A stretch of 13,113 bases of DNA from Elusimicrobiota bacterium (GTDB lineage Bacteria; Elusimicrobiota; Elusimicrobia; UBA1565; JACRDR01). The stretch is taken from contig JACQPI010000037.1 of NCBI GenBank assembly GCA_016207585.1, positions 1 to 13,113 of the forward strand. The letters are read 5' to 3'. Shown here piece after piece: positions 5,827-13,113 of the stretch (the first letter of the stretch is position 1; each line of letters starts with the position of its first letter). Position numbers and translations under genes: made by a program. The notes under the pieces were generated by a model. That model worked only from the letters and a program-made list of their open reading frames with translations, made no database searches and was not told where the DNA came from.

Positions 5827-8258
5827 AGTTTTCCTATAACTGGCTGCGCGAGTTCCTCCCGATCGACCTGCCCGCCGATGACCTGAGCCGGCGCCTGCTC
5901 CTTCTGGGCTTCGAGGTCTCCGACATCCAAACCCTGGGCCCCGGTTTCGAGGGCGTGGTCGTGGGGCATATCCTGGAGGTGCACAAGCACCCCAACGCCG
6001 ACCGCCTCTGGCTGTGCCGGGTCACGGACGGAACGAGCGAGCTATCGATCGTCTGCGGCGCCGATAACGTGTCGGCCGGCGCGCGCGTGCCGGTGGCGCG
6101 CGTCGGCGCGAGGCTGCCCAACGGCCGCTCCATCGAACGCGCCAAGATCCGCGGCGTCGAGTCCCAAGGGATGATCTGCTCGTCGGCCGAACTGGGCCTG
6201 GCCCCTTCCGCTCACGACGGCATTCTCGTGCTGCCGCCCGAGACTCCGGTCGGCGCCGACGCCGCGAGCCTCCTGGGAGAGACCGACGCCGTCCTGGAGG
6301 TCGAAATCACGCCGAACCGGCCCGACTGCCTCTCGCACCTCGGGCTGGCGCGGGAGCTCTCGATCCATTTCGACGTCGCGCTCAAACCCCTTTCTCTTCC
6401 CGCGGGGATCCGGAGTTCCGCGGCATCGGCGCCGGCCGCCAACGCCAAGCCGGCCCCCTCGCGCCGCATCGAAATCAAGGACCCCGACGCCTGCAGCCGC
6501 TACATCGCCCGCGAGTTCCACGGCCTGAGAGTCGGCCCCTCGCCGGTCTGGCTGGCGCGCCGCCTCGAGTCGGTGGGTCTGCGGCCCATCAACAATCTCG
6601 TCGACATCACCAACTTCGTGCTTTTCGACCTCGGACACCCCCTCCATGCCTTCGACCTCGACGCGCTGCGGGGAGACACCGTCCTCGTCCGCCCGGCCAA
6701 GGCCGGCGAGTCGCTGCGCGCGCTCGACGGCAAAACGTACGCGCTGGCCCCCTCGGACCTCGTGATCGCCGATGGGACGGGCCCGGTCGCGATCGCGGGA
6801 GTGATCGGAGGCCAGCCGACCGGCGCGACCGGGAAAACGACGCGCGCCCTCCTCGAATCGGCGCATTTCGAGCCGGCGTCCGTTCGACGCACCTCCCGAA
6901 GGCTGGGGATCCGCACCGACTCGTCCTATCGCTTCGAGCGCGGGACCGACCCCGAGGCGGCCTCCCTGGCCTCGGAACGCGCCGCGCGGCTTATCGAGAC
7001 CCTGTGCGCGCCCGCGGACGGGCAGGCGCCCCTCTCGGCAGACCCGACCGACGTCCGTCCCAGGCGCCGCGCCCGTCCCTGCATCGAGGTCGAGCCGGAA
7101 CGCATCAACCGCATCCTCGGCACCTCGCTACCGGCACAGACGGTCGCCGGGCTCCTCGGGCGCATGGCCGAGAGCGTGACCGTCAAGGGAGCGACGCTCC
7201 AGTTCCGCCCCCCCTCCTACCGCGCCGACTTGGAGACCCCCTGGGATCTGGCGGAGGAAGTGGCGCGCCATATCGGCTACGACCAAATCCCTCAGGAGCC
7301 GTCACCCGTGAGGCTCCATGCGCCCAAGCCGAACCCGACGCAGACCCTCATGAGCTCGCTGCGCGAGAAATTGGGCGCCTGGGGATTCTCGGAAGCCTAC
7401 AGCTACGATTTCATCTCCGCCGATCATCGCGATCGCCTGGGAACCCCGGAGCTCTCGCCGGTCGAGATCCTCAACCCCCTCTCGGAGGACCAGGCGCTTT
7501 TGAGACCGACGCTCCTGGTGAGCCTCCTCCAGAGCGCTTCCTATAATTCCAATCGCGGAGCCCGGAACGTGCGCCTGTTCGAGATCGGGAAGAGCTACCG
7601 GGTCGAAAACGGCGAGGCGGCGGAGAGCCTCGGCTGCGCCGGAATACTGACGGGCGACTTTCCCAGGACGCCGCACTGGAAGCGCAAGCCGTCCCCCAGC
7701 GATTTTTTCGACGTCAAGGGGGTCGTGGAAAGCCTGCTGGAACCCTACGGCTCCCTGAGGTTCGTCGCCTCCCAAAACGGCGACGCCGCGTGCTTCCATC
7801 CCAAGGCCGGCTTGGCTATCGCGACGGAGCGTGGCCGCCTCATCGGCGCGGCGGGCCTTCTGCACCCGGCGCTTCTGCAGCGCTGGGACTTGCGCGAGCC
7901 GGCCGCCGCTTTCTGCCTCGACCTCGACGCGCTCGCGGAACCGGCGGATCGCCCGCGCGCCTTCGCCGCGATGTCCCCGTTTCCACCCATCGTCCGGGAC
8001 CTGTCGATCACGGTCGACGACGGGGTTTCCTATTCCGAGATCGCGGCCTGCCTGAAGGACACCGAATCCCTCGCGAGCTTCGATCCCGTCGACGTCTACA
8101 CCGGCTCCGAAATCGGCGCCGGCAAGAAGAGCCTGACCCTGCGCCTGACCTTCCTGCGGCAAGACAGGACCCTGCGGGACTCGGAGGTCCAGGCCTCCCT
8201 CAACGGCGCCCTGGCGCGCCTCGAGAAGGCCTGCGGCGCCGCACTGAGGGAATCATAA
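5823..8258 (+). CDS. pheT: Phenylalanine-tRNA ligase beta subunit
   Basis: Beta subunit of PheRS, 811 aa; it binds tRNA-Phe and edits mischarged Tyr-tRNA-Phe. The start is the ATG at 5823 inside the pheS stop (ATGA), and MKFSYNWLREFLPIDLP is the standard PheT beginning. The same frame is open back to 5589, but that stretch lies within pheS. Domains in order: EMAP-II-like tRNA-binding OB fold (about 40-150, with EVHKHPNADRLWLCRV), B3/B4 editing region (SRYIAREFHGLRVGPSPVWL and FDLGHPLHAFDLDAL), B5 (near 420-490), the catalytic-like core, and a C-terminal ferredoxin-like anticodon-binding domain (about 717-810, PPIVRDLSITV). It ends in TAATG, one base overlapping the next gene. Confidence 0.97.
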   Translation: MKFSYNWLREFLPIDLPADDLSRRLLLLGFEVSDIQTLGPGFEGVVVGHILEVHKHPNADRLWLCRVTDGTSELSIVCGADNVSAGARVPVARVGARLPNGRSIERAKIRGVESQGMICSSAELGLAPSAHDGILVLPPETPVGADAASLLGETDAVLEVEITPNRPDCLSHLGLARELSIHFDVALKPLSLPAGIRSSAASAPAANAKPAPSRRIEIKDPDACSRYIAREFHGLRVGPSPVWLARRLESVGLRPINNLVDITNFVLFDLGHPLHAFDLDALRGDTVLVRPAKAGESLRALDGKTYALAPSDLVIADGTGPVAIAGVIGGQPTGATGKTTRALLESAHFEPASVRRTSRRLGIRTDSSYRFERGTDPEAASLASERAARLIETLCAPADGQAPLSADPTDVRPRRRARPCIEVEPERINRILGTSLPAQTVAGLLGRMAESVTVKGATLQFRPPSYRADLETPWDLAEEVARHIGYDQIPQEPSPVRLHAPKPNPTQTLMSSLREKLGAWGFSEAYSYDFISADHRDRLGTPELSPVEILNPLSEDQALLRPTLLVSLLQSASYNSNRGARNVRLFEIGKSYRVENGEAAESLGCAGILTGDFPRTPHWKRKPSPSDFFDVKGVVESLLEPYGSLRFVASQNGDAACFHPKAGLAIATERGRLIGAAGLLHPALLQRWDLREPAAAFCLDLDALAEPADRPRAFAAMSPFPPIVRDLSITVDDGVSYSEIAACLKDTESLASFDPVDVYTGSEIGAGKKSLTLRLTFLRQDRTLRDSEVQASLNGALARLEKACGAALRES

Positions 8259-8491
8259 TGATCCGCCCCCGCTTCAAGGCGCTCGAGGGCCTCATCGAGC
8301 AGGCCGCCCTCCGGCTCACGGAGCTGGCGGAGGAAAACCGCCGGCTGCGGCGGAGGGTCGCTGAGTTGACCGAGGAAACCAGGCGGCAGCAGGGCGAGCG
8401 CCGCCGGGTCAAGACGCTCGACGCGCGGCAGGCCCGCATCAAGACGCGGCTGGAGCGCATCGTGCAGAAGCTCGACCGGATCGCAAGATGA
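8258..8491 (+). CDS. Small coiled-coil protein upstream of zapA
   Basis: A 77-aa, very charged, Arg/Glu/Leu-rich protein predicted to be almost wholly helical coiled coil (LTELAEENRRLRRRVAELTE, then RIKTRLERIVQKLDRI). I do not recognise a named family. The ATG at 8258 shares its A with the pheT stop (TAATG), and the stop is 10 bases before zapA. Position and composition suggest a division-associated partner similar in style to ZapB, which is a short coiled coil, but that is inference: ZapB is anionic, whereas this protein is rich in arginine. The frame is open upstream through pheT, but the ATG is the natural start. Confidence 0.75.
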   Translation: MIRPRFKALEGLIEQAALRLTELAEENRRLRRRVAELTEETRRQQGERRRVKTLDARQARIKTRLERIVQKLDRIAR

Positions 8492-8501
8492 ACTGGGAAC
8501 G

Positions 8502-8801
8502 ATGATCAACGAAAAGGTCGAGATCGACGTCTACGGTCGCAGGCTGACGCTCCAGATCGAGGGGCTGACCCAGCTCGAGCTCAACGCCCTGTCCCAACAG
8601 CTCACGGAGCGCATGGAGAAGGTCTTCCGGGACTCCGACCTGGCCGACTCCCATAAGCTCGCCATTGTGACGGCCCTCCAGATTCTCGACGAGATGTCGC
8701 GCCTCAAGGTCGCGCAGGAGACGCTGCGGGTCGCGGAGGACCGCCTCCTCGACCAGATGGCCGCGACCCTCCAAGACGCCCTCGAGCGGTCCAAGCCGTG
8801 A
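8502..8801 (+). CDS. zapA: Cell division protein ZapA
   Basis: A 99-aa FtsZ-ring-associated protein of normal ZapA length. ZapA crosslinks FtsZ protofilaments at midcell. The N-terminal beta-rich part (KVEIDVYGRRLTLQIEG) begins as ZapA proteins do, with the G-x-x-x-T/L element. It is followed by an amphipathic helix (HKLAIVTALQILDEMSRLKV) and a coiled-coil tail (AQETLRVAEDRLLDQMAATL). The start ATG at 8502 is preceded by a weak GGGA. The last bases overlap the rarA start (GTGA). The neighbouring small coiled-coil gene may act with it. Confidence 0.9.
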   Translation: MINEKVEIDVYGRRLTLQIEGLTQLELNALSQQLTERMEKVFRDSDLADSHKLAIVTALQILDEMSRLKVAQETLRVAEDRLLDQMAATLQDALERSKP

Positions 8802-10129
8802 GTTCCGACGAGCTGTTCGATCCCGCCCTCCCGGACCCGGCGCAGGCCGAGTCCTTCCTCCCGCTGGCGGCGCGCCTGGCACCCAAGCGGCTGGAGGACT
8901 TCGCGGGCCAAGAGCGCATCCTCGGGCCCGGCAAGATGCTGCGCCGCCTCATCGAGTCCGGCAAGCTCGCCTCGGCCCTCTTCTTCGGCCCGCCCGGCTC
9001 CGGCAAGACCGCGCTGGCCCGCTTCATCGCCGAGCGCTCCAACGCCAAGGTCGTGGAGGTGAACGCGGTGGCGGCCGGCGTCGCGGACCTCAAGAAGGCG
9101 CTCGAGGCCGCCAAATTCACGTTGACGCACGCCGGCCAAAAGACGCTCCTGCTGGTGGACGAGATACACCACTTCAACCGGACCCAGCAGGACGTCCTCC
9201 TGCCGTCCGTCGAGCGGGGCGACGTGATCCTCATCGGGCTCACGACCGAAAACCCGTCCTTCTACGTCAACGCCGCCCTCCTGTCGCGCTTCACGGCCTT
9301 CGAGTTCGACCCTCTCGAGACGCGCCATCTCGATGCGATCCTGGACCGCGCCCTCGCGGACCGGGAGTCCGGCGTGGGCGAGCGCCAGATCGACCTCTCG
9401 CCCGACGCCCGGGCCCACTTCACGCGCATGGCGGGCGGGGACGCTCGGCGCCTTCTCAACGCGCTGGAGCTCGCCGCCCTCACGACGCCGGTTTCGATGG
9501 ACGGCCGGCGCTCCATCACCCTGGCGGTCGCGGAGGAGTCCATCCAGCGGCGCGCCATCCGCTACGACCGCAAATCGGACGACCATTACGACCACATCTC
9601 GGCCTTCATCAAGTCGATGCGCGGCTCGGACCCGGTCGCGGCGGTCTACTGGATGGCCAAGATGCTCTCGGCCGGCGAAGACCCGCGCTTCATCGCCCGG
9701 CGCATCCTCATCTGCGCCGCCGAGGACGTAGGCAATGCCGACTTCCGCGCTCTGCTCGTGGCGCAGGCGGCGGTCCAGGCGGTCGAGTTCCTGGGGATGC
9801 CGGAGGGGCGCATCCCCCTGGCGCAAGCCGCGATCTACGTCGCCTGCGCGCCCAAATCCAACGCCGCCTACCTCGCCGTCGACAAGGCCATCGCCGAGGC
9901 GCAAAAAGGCCCCGCGCGCGAGGTGCCGCTCCACCTGCGCGACGCCAACCTCGACGCCGAGTCCCGGGGGCACGGCAAGGGCTACCTCTATCCCCACGAT
10001 TACCCGGGCCACCACGTCGTCCAGGAGTATATGCCGCGCCCGGTCCGCTTTTACGAACCCTCCGGCCAGGGCGACGAATCGCGTCTCCGGGAGCGCCTGC
10101 AAAAATTGCGCGAGGGCGGCTCGAAATAA
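8798..10129 (+). CDS. rarA: Replication-associated recombination protein RarA (MgsA/WRNIP1 family AAA+ ATPase)
   Basis: A 443-aa AAA+ ATPase acting at stalled replication forks, related to the clamp loader and to RuvB. Residues 18-45 resemble the family entry (LAPKRLEDFAGQERILGPGK). Walker A is GPPGSGKT (64-71), Walker B LLLVDEIHHFN with D121-E122, and sensor 1 LIGLTTENPSF. The sensor 2 region is GGDARRLLNALELAA. The C-terminal tetramerisation part is typical: DHYDHISAFIKSMRGSDPVA, YWMAKMLSAGEDPRFIARR and the late YLYPHDYPGHHVVQEYMP. The start is GTG at 8798 overlapping the zapA stop. It ends TAATG into xseA, so both junctions favour coupling. Confidence 0.96.
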   Translation: MSSDELFDPALPDPAQAESFLPLAARLAPKRLEDFAGQERILGPGKMLRRLIESGKLASALFFGPPGSGKTALARFIAERSNAKVVEVNAVAAGVADLKKALEAAKFTLTHAGQKTLLLVDEIHHFNRTQQDVLLPSVERGDVILIGLTTENPSFYVNAALLSRFTAFEFDPLETRHLDAILDRALADRESGVGERQIDLSPDARAHFTRMAGGDARRLLNALELAALTTPVSMDGRRSITLAVAEESIQRRAIRYDRKSDDHYDHISAFIKSMRGSDPVAAVYWMAKMLSAGEDPRFIARRILICAAEDVGNADFRALLVAQAAVQAVEFLGMPEGRIPLAQAAIYVACAPKSNAAYLAVDKAIAEAQKGPAREVPLHLRDANLDAESRGHGKGYLYPHDYPGHHVVQEYMPRPVRFYEPSGQGDESRLRERLQKLREGGSK

Positions 10130-11367
10130 TGACCCAATTATTCGACTCCGAGACCAAGGTCTACTCCGTCTCGGAGCTCAGCCGCGCGATCCACGACGCG
10201 CTGGAAGAGACGTTCCCCGAGATTTGGGTCGAGGGCGAGGTTTCCGATCCCCGCACGTTCCCCTCGGGCCACACCTACTTCACCCTCAAGGACTCCGAGT
10301 CGCAGATCGCGGCGGTCCTCTTCAAGGGCGCCGGCGCGTCCCTCAAATTCGAGCTGACGCACGGGCTCGTCGTCCTGGCCCGCGGTCGCGTCTCGACCTA
10401 CGTCAAGCGCGGCCAGTACCAGTTCATCGCGAGTTCTCTTCAGCCCAAGGCGAAGGGAGCCCTCCAGCTCGCCTTCGAACAGCTCAAGGCCAAGCTCGCG
10501 GCGGAGGGCCTCTTCGCCCCCGAGCGGAAAAAGCGCATCCCCGCCTTCCCGCGGCGCATCGGCATCGTCACCTCCCTGCAGGGCGCGGCGCTGCGCGACA
10601 TCCTCTCCGTCCTGCGCCGGCGCTTCGACGGACTCCACGTCCGCATCCATCCCGTCTTGGTGCAGGGAGACGAGGCCGCCGGGCAGATCGCCGGGGCGAT
10701 CGAGGATTTCAACCGCCATTTCGCCGACACCGACGTGCTCCTGGTGGGCCGCGGCGGCGGCTCGCTGGAGGAACTCAGGGCCTTCAACGAGGAGGCCGGC
10801 GCCCGGGCCATCGCCGCCTCCCGCATTCCGGTCATCTCGTGCGTCGGGCACGAGACGGACTTCACCATCGCGGACTTCACGGCCGACCTCCGGGCTCCGA
10901 CCCCGTCGGCCGCGGCGGAACTCGTCGTCCAGAATAAAGAGGAAGTGCTCAAGACCCTCTCGGGCCTTCGCGACCGCCTGCCGCTCGGCCTCGCCCATCT
11001 TCTGAAGCGCTACGAGGAGCGATTGAAGTTCCTGAGCCAAAGCCCGCTGCTGCGCAGCCCGGCGAGACTTTTGGAGGAGCCCGCCAGACGCCTGGACGAG
11101 CTGGCCGCGCGCGGCCTGCAGGCCCTGGAGCAGTCCCTCAGGCACGCCGAGAAGGACCTGCGACTCCAGGCCGAGAAGCTCTCCGCCCTGAGCCCCCTGG
11201 GCATCCTCTCGCGCGGCTACGCGATCGCCTTCCAACTGCCGGGCGGCGCCGTCGTGCGGTCCTCCCGGCACGTTCACGATGGAGACCGCGTGAGGGTTCG
11301 GTTGGGTGAGGGCGAGTTCATCGCCGAGGTGAGGGAAACCCGCGACTCCCCGCCCGAAACTTCCTGA
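10129..11367 (+). CDS. xseA: Exodeoxyribonuclease VII large subunit
   Basis: Catalytic subunit of exonuclease VII, 412 aa, which degrades single-stranded DNA from both ends together with XseB. An N-terminal OB fold (about 10-105: VYSVSELSRAIHDALEETFP, then EIWVEGEVSD) precedes the nuclease core. The core begins at RRIGIVTSLQGAALRDIL and contains GRGGGSLEEL from residue 207, VGHETDFTIADF from residue 239, and ADLRAPTPSAAAE. A long helical segment (about 270-360) follows, the usual XseB-binding region, then SPLGILSRGYAI and a short beta tail. Start and rarA stop share a base (TAATG). XseB is 213 bases downstream behind its own promoter. Confidence 0.97.
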   Translation: MTQLFDSETKVYSVSELSRAIHDALEETFPEIWVEGEVSDPRTFPSGHTYFTLKDSESQIAAVLFKGAGASLKFELTHGLVVLARGRVSTYVKRGQYQFIASSLQPKAKGALQLAFEQLKAKLAAEGLFAPERKKRIPAFPRRIGIVTSLQGAALRDILSVLRRRFDGLHVRIHPVLVQGDEAAGQIAGAIEDFNRHFADTDVLLVGRGGGSLEELRAFNEEAGARAIAASRIPVISCVGHETDFTIADFTADLRAPTPSAAAELVVQNKEEVLKTLSGLRDRLPLGLAHLLKRYEERLKFLSQSPLLRSPARLLEEPARRLDELAARGLQALEQSLRHAEKDLRLQAEKLSALSPLGILSRGYAIAFQLPGGAVVRSSRHVHDGDRVRVRLGEGEFIAEVRETRDSPPETS

Positions 11368-11385
11368 GCAAGCCTCGCATACCAT

Positions 11386-11411
11386 CTATGGCCGGCCATG
11401 GCCGGCCATAG
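11386..11411. repeat. Perfect 26-base palindrome after xseA
   Basis: The 26 bases equal their own reverse complement. They consist of two tandem copies of ATGGCCGGCC flanked by CT and ATAG. Read as RNA it would give an 11-base-pair stem with a CATG tetraloop. No T-run follows, so it is not a standard rho-independent terminator. An operator, a nuclease or methylase target, or an mRNA end-protecting hairpin all remain possible. Confidence 0.9.
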
Positions 11412-11554
11412 TTCGCGATTGGGATATGGGCCGGAATCATAGGTTACAGACACTCATTGGGAGAGACCTCGCCCATGACTTTCTAGATTTTGTCAGGAAA
11501 AGTTGACATTTTCAAAAAGAGGTGCGTGCCGAATCGGCCAAGAAGCGATTTTTG

Positions 11555-11575
11555 TATAATCAAGCACGTTTGGAG
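11555..11575 (+). promoter_or_regulatory. xseB: -10 box and Shine-Dalgarno site of xseB
   Basis: A perfect TATAAT lies at 11555-11560, so transcription would start near 11567. GGAG at 11572-11575 sits 5 bases before the xseB ATG. No good -35 lies 16-19 bases upstream; instead the small inverted repeat GCCGA-A-TCGGC (11528-11538) occupies that position. A TTGACA at 11503-11508 is about 46 bases from the -10, too far to be its partner. Confidence 0.55.
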
Positions 11576-11580
11576 AAACC

Positions 11581-11850
11581 ATGACCGCCAAGATGAAAGA
11601 GCCCGCCGCCAAAGCCGAGAAGAAGGAAAATTTCGAGCAGTCCCTGGAGAAGCTCGAGGAGATCGTCCGCCAGCTCGAGTCCGGCGAGAGGGGCCTCGAG
11701 GAGTCGCTCAAGCTCTTCGAGGAGGGATCGAAGCTCTCCAAGCAGCTCTCCCTGCGGCTCGACGAGGTGAAGCAGCGCGTCGAGGTCCTGATCAAGGAAA
11801 GCAAGGGCACGTTCAAGACCCGACCTCTTGAAGACACCGAAACGGACTAA
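11581..11850 (+). CDS. xseB: Exodeoxyribonuclease VII small subunit
   Basis: An 89-aa helical protein, normal length, that binds the helical region of XseA to form the multi-subunit nuclease. The family core is NFEQSLEKLEEIVRQLESGE followed by GLEESLKLFEEGSKLSKQLS and LDEVKQRVEVLI. The N-terminal 15 residues are lysine-rich and probably flexible. It has one of the better translation starts in the window (GGAG, 5 bases from ATG) and its own -10 box. Its end overlaps the TTG start of tlyA by 23 bases. Confidence 0.95.
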   Translation: MTAKMKEPAAKAEKKENFEQSLEKLEEIVRQLESGERGLEESLKLFEEGSKLSKQLSLRLDEVKQRVEVLIKESKGTFKTRPLEDTETD

Positions 11851-12607
11851 AGAGCGCCTCGACGTCCTGCTGGTCGCCCGCGGCCTTTTCCCCACACGGG
11901 CCAAGGCGCAGGCCTCGATCCTGGCGGGCCAGGTCCGTCTGCCGGGTCGCCCGCGGCTGCCCAAGGCCGGGCTCGAGCTGCCTTCCGACGCCGAGGTCGA
12001 AATCCTCGAAAACACCTGTCCCTACGTCTCGCGCGGAGGCCTCAAGCTGGCGGCGGCGCTTGAGCGCTTTCAAGTGGCCGTCGAGGGGCGCGTCGCGCTC
12101 GACGTCGGCTCCTCGACGGGAGGCTTCACCGACTGTCTCCTGCGGCACGGCGCGAGGCTCGTCTACGCGGTGGACGTGGGGCGCGCCCAGTTGGCCTCCA
12201 AGCTGCGCGCCGACCCGCGCGTCGTCTCGCTCGAGCAGACCCACATCCGTGACGTCCGGCCGAACCGCTTCGATCCCCGCCCCGACCTGGCGGTCGTGGA
12301 CGTGTCCTTCATCTCCTTGACGAAGACGCTGCCACACATCCTCCCCTGCCTGGCCGGCTCCGCCGGTCCCTCTCCGAACCGCGACATCATCGCGCTCATC
12401 AAGCCGCAATTCGAGGTGGGTCCCAAGAAGGCCCCCAATGGCATCGTCCGCGAGGCCGGATACCGCGAGGAGGCGATCGCCACGGTGCGGAAGGCGGCCG
12501 CCGAACTCGGGCTGGCCGAGCTCGGGCTCATGGAGTCGCCCCTGCGCGGCGCGCGCGGCAACCTTGAATTCTTGATCCACCTCCAAGCGCGTAGCCCTCG
12601 AGGATAA
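11828..12607 (+). CDS. tlyA: TlyA-family rRNA 2'-O-methyltransferase (hemolysin A-like)
   Basis: A 259-aa S4-domain plus FtsJ-like methyltransferase. Characterised TlyA proteins methylate the 2'-OH of cytidines in 16S and/or 23S rRNA; which sites this one uses cannot be told. The S4 RNA-binding part is residues 8-65 (ERLDVLLVARGLFPTRAKAQ). SAM motif I is DVGSSTGGF (92-100). Probable catalytic tetrad members are K73 in SRGGLKL, the Asp in VVDVSFISL, the Lys in ALIKPQFE and the Glu in GNLEFLI. The start is TTG at 11828 inside xseB; no ATG or GTG lies in frame before ERLDVLL, so the start is likely but not certain. The xseB-tlyA pairing is common in bacteria. Confidence 0.94.
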   Translation: MKTPKRTKERLDVLLVARGLFPTRAKAQASILAGQVRLPGRPRLPKAGLELPSDAEVEILENTCPYVSRGGLKLAAALERFQVAVEGRVALDVGSSTGGFTDCLLRHGARLVYAVDVGRAQLASKLRADPRVVSLEQTHIRDVRPNRFDPRPDLAVVDVSFISLTKTLPHILPCLAGSAGPSPNRDIIALIKPQFEVGPKKAPNGIVREAGYREEAIATVRKAAAELGLAELGLMESPLRGARGNLEFLIHLQARSPRG

Positions 12608-12625
12608 AAAGATAGAAAGGGCCCC

Positions 12626-12654
12626 TTGACAGCGGGGGCAATTCGGTGTATGCT
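12626..12654 (+). promoter_or_regulatory. Promoter of the PIN-domain gene
   Basis: A consensus TTGACA (12626-12631), a 17-base spacer, and TATGCT (12649-12654). Transcription would begin near 12661, inside the inverted repeat that follows, leaving a leader of about 14 bases with no visible Shine-Dalgarno. Confidence 0.65.
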
Positions 12655-12657
12655 AAA

Positions 12658-12674
12658 GTAGTTTATAGAACTAC
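12658..12674. promoter_or_regulatory. Operator-like inverted repeat touching the PIN-gene ATG
   Basis: GTAGTT-TATAG-AACTAC has perfect 6-base arms and a 5-base centre. It covers the predicted transcription start and ends on the base before the ATG. The position suits a repressor site such as a toxin-antitoxin complex would use; the hairpin could instead affect translation. Confidence 0.5.
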
Positions 12675-13113
12675 ATGGTTGTACTGGACACCTCAACGCT
12701 TATTCTGCTGGCAAAATGCGATTTACTTCCGCTCTTGGCGGAAAAGACGCCATTAGTCATGCCTCGGGAGGTGGAGAGGGAAGCTTTGGTTAAATCGGAA
12801 TTGTACGATGCCAAGGTCATAGCGAGCATGATTAAAGACAAACAGATCCAGGTTTTACAATTGGCCCATGCGCGGCATCGCAATCAAGTTCAGGAGGATT
12901 TTGGAATCGGGGCAGGCGAGGCCGAGGCGTTGCTCCTGGCAAAGGAGCACGGGGTCCCCTTGGGCACGGACGATTGGCCAGCAATAAAGGCGGCGAAGAT
13001 TATGGGCATTCCTTTTCTAACGGCGATGAACATACTCGTTGAGCTATGTCAAAAAAATCGCCTGGGCGCAGAAACGGCGCTGTCTAAATTGGATAAGCTG
13101 GAATCGATAGGCC
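12675..13113 (+). CDS. PIN-domain protein, possible VapC-like toxin (3' end beyond window)
   Basis: At least 146 codons with no stop before the window ends. PIN domains are metal-dependent RNases; many are VapC-type toxins that cleave tRNA or rRNA, and some are non-toxin proteins. The acidic residues are in place: D5 in VVLDTSTLILL, E36 in PREVEREAL, E82/E84 in GIGAGEAEALLLA, and D99-D100 in GTDDWPAIKAAKI. The pattern resembles the DUF3368 type of PIN protein. Its codon use differs from the neighbours, with TTA, CTA and ATA codons and visibly lower GC, suggesting horizontal acquisition. No antitoxin gene fits in the 67 bases upstream, so a partner, if any, must lie downstream of the window or elsewhere. 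It has its own promoter and operator-like repeat. Confidence 0.85.
   Translation, partial: MVVLDTSTLILLAKCDLLPLLAEKTPLVMPREVEREALVKSELYDAKVIASMIKDKQIQVLQLAHARHRNQVQEDFGIGAGEAEALLLAKEHGVPLGTDDWPAIKAAKIMGIPFLTAMNILVELCQKNRLGAETALSKLDKLESIG

Noticed and set aside
8531..10102. 523-codon minus-strand open frame
   Set aside because: Antisense to zapA and rarA, whose motifs are complete; no support for coding on this strand.
10138..11385. 415-codon minus-strand open frame
   Set aside because: Mirrors xseA almost end to end and shows no domain; another shadow of a GC-rich gene.
11503..11508. TTGACA as the -35 box of xseB
   Set aside because: It lies about 46 bases from the TATAAT and has no acceptable -10 at 16-19 bases; probably chance.

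Overview
This window is a GC-rich bacterial chromosome segment, densely packed with housekeeping genes. It holds about 14 protein genes, two of them cut by the window ends. Gene content is that of a Gram-negative-type bacterium with class II PheRS, ZapA and a two-subunit exonuclease VII. Order and style (infC-rpmI-rplT-pheS-pheT, near-zero spacing, ATGA and TAATG overlaps, few strong Shine-Dalgarno sites) would fit Elusimicrobiota or a related GC-rich lineage. That placement is inference and the sequence alone does not prove it.

Minus strand (about 3190 down to 1): a DoxX-family membrane protein, then dnaX (polymerase III tau/gamma), recR (recombination mediator) and the first 175 codons of a cystathionine beta-synthase/cysteine synthase-type PLP enzyme. 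The first three are tightly coupled. The fourth follows after 21 bases with its own good ribosome binding site.

Plus strand (about 3239 to 11367): infC, rpmI and rplT (translation initiation factor IF3, ribosomal proteins bL35 and bL20), then a 296-base structured element, then pheS, pheT, a small coiled-coil protein, zapA, rarA and xseA. The two operons are fired by back-to-back promoters whose -35 boxes form the inverted repeat GTCAA-CGCGC-TTGAC.

The most unusual object is the element at 4392-4687. It has perfect 33-base terminal inverted repeats and two roughly 100-base inner arms that abut the outer stem with no unpaired bases, plus a small central hairpin, so one strand can fold as a cloverleaf. 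It starts on the last base of the rplT stop codon and looks like a MITE or another repeat-family element lying inside a core translation operon.

Right end: a 213-base gap with a perfect 26-base palindrome and a promoter precedes xseB and tlyA, which overlap. A compositionally different, lower-GC PIN-domain gene (possible toxin) follows, with its own promoter and an operator-like inverted repeat touching its ATG. It runs off the window.
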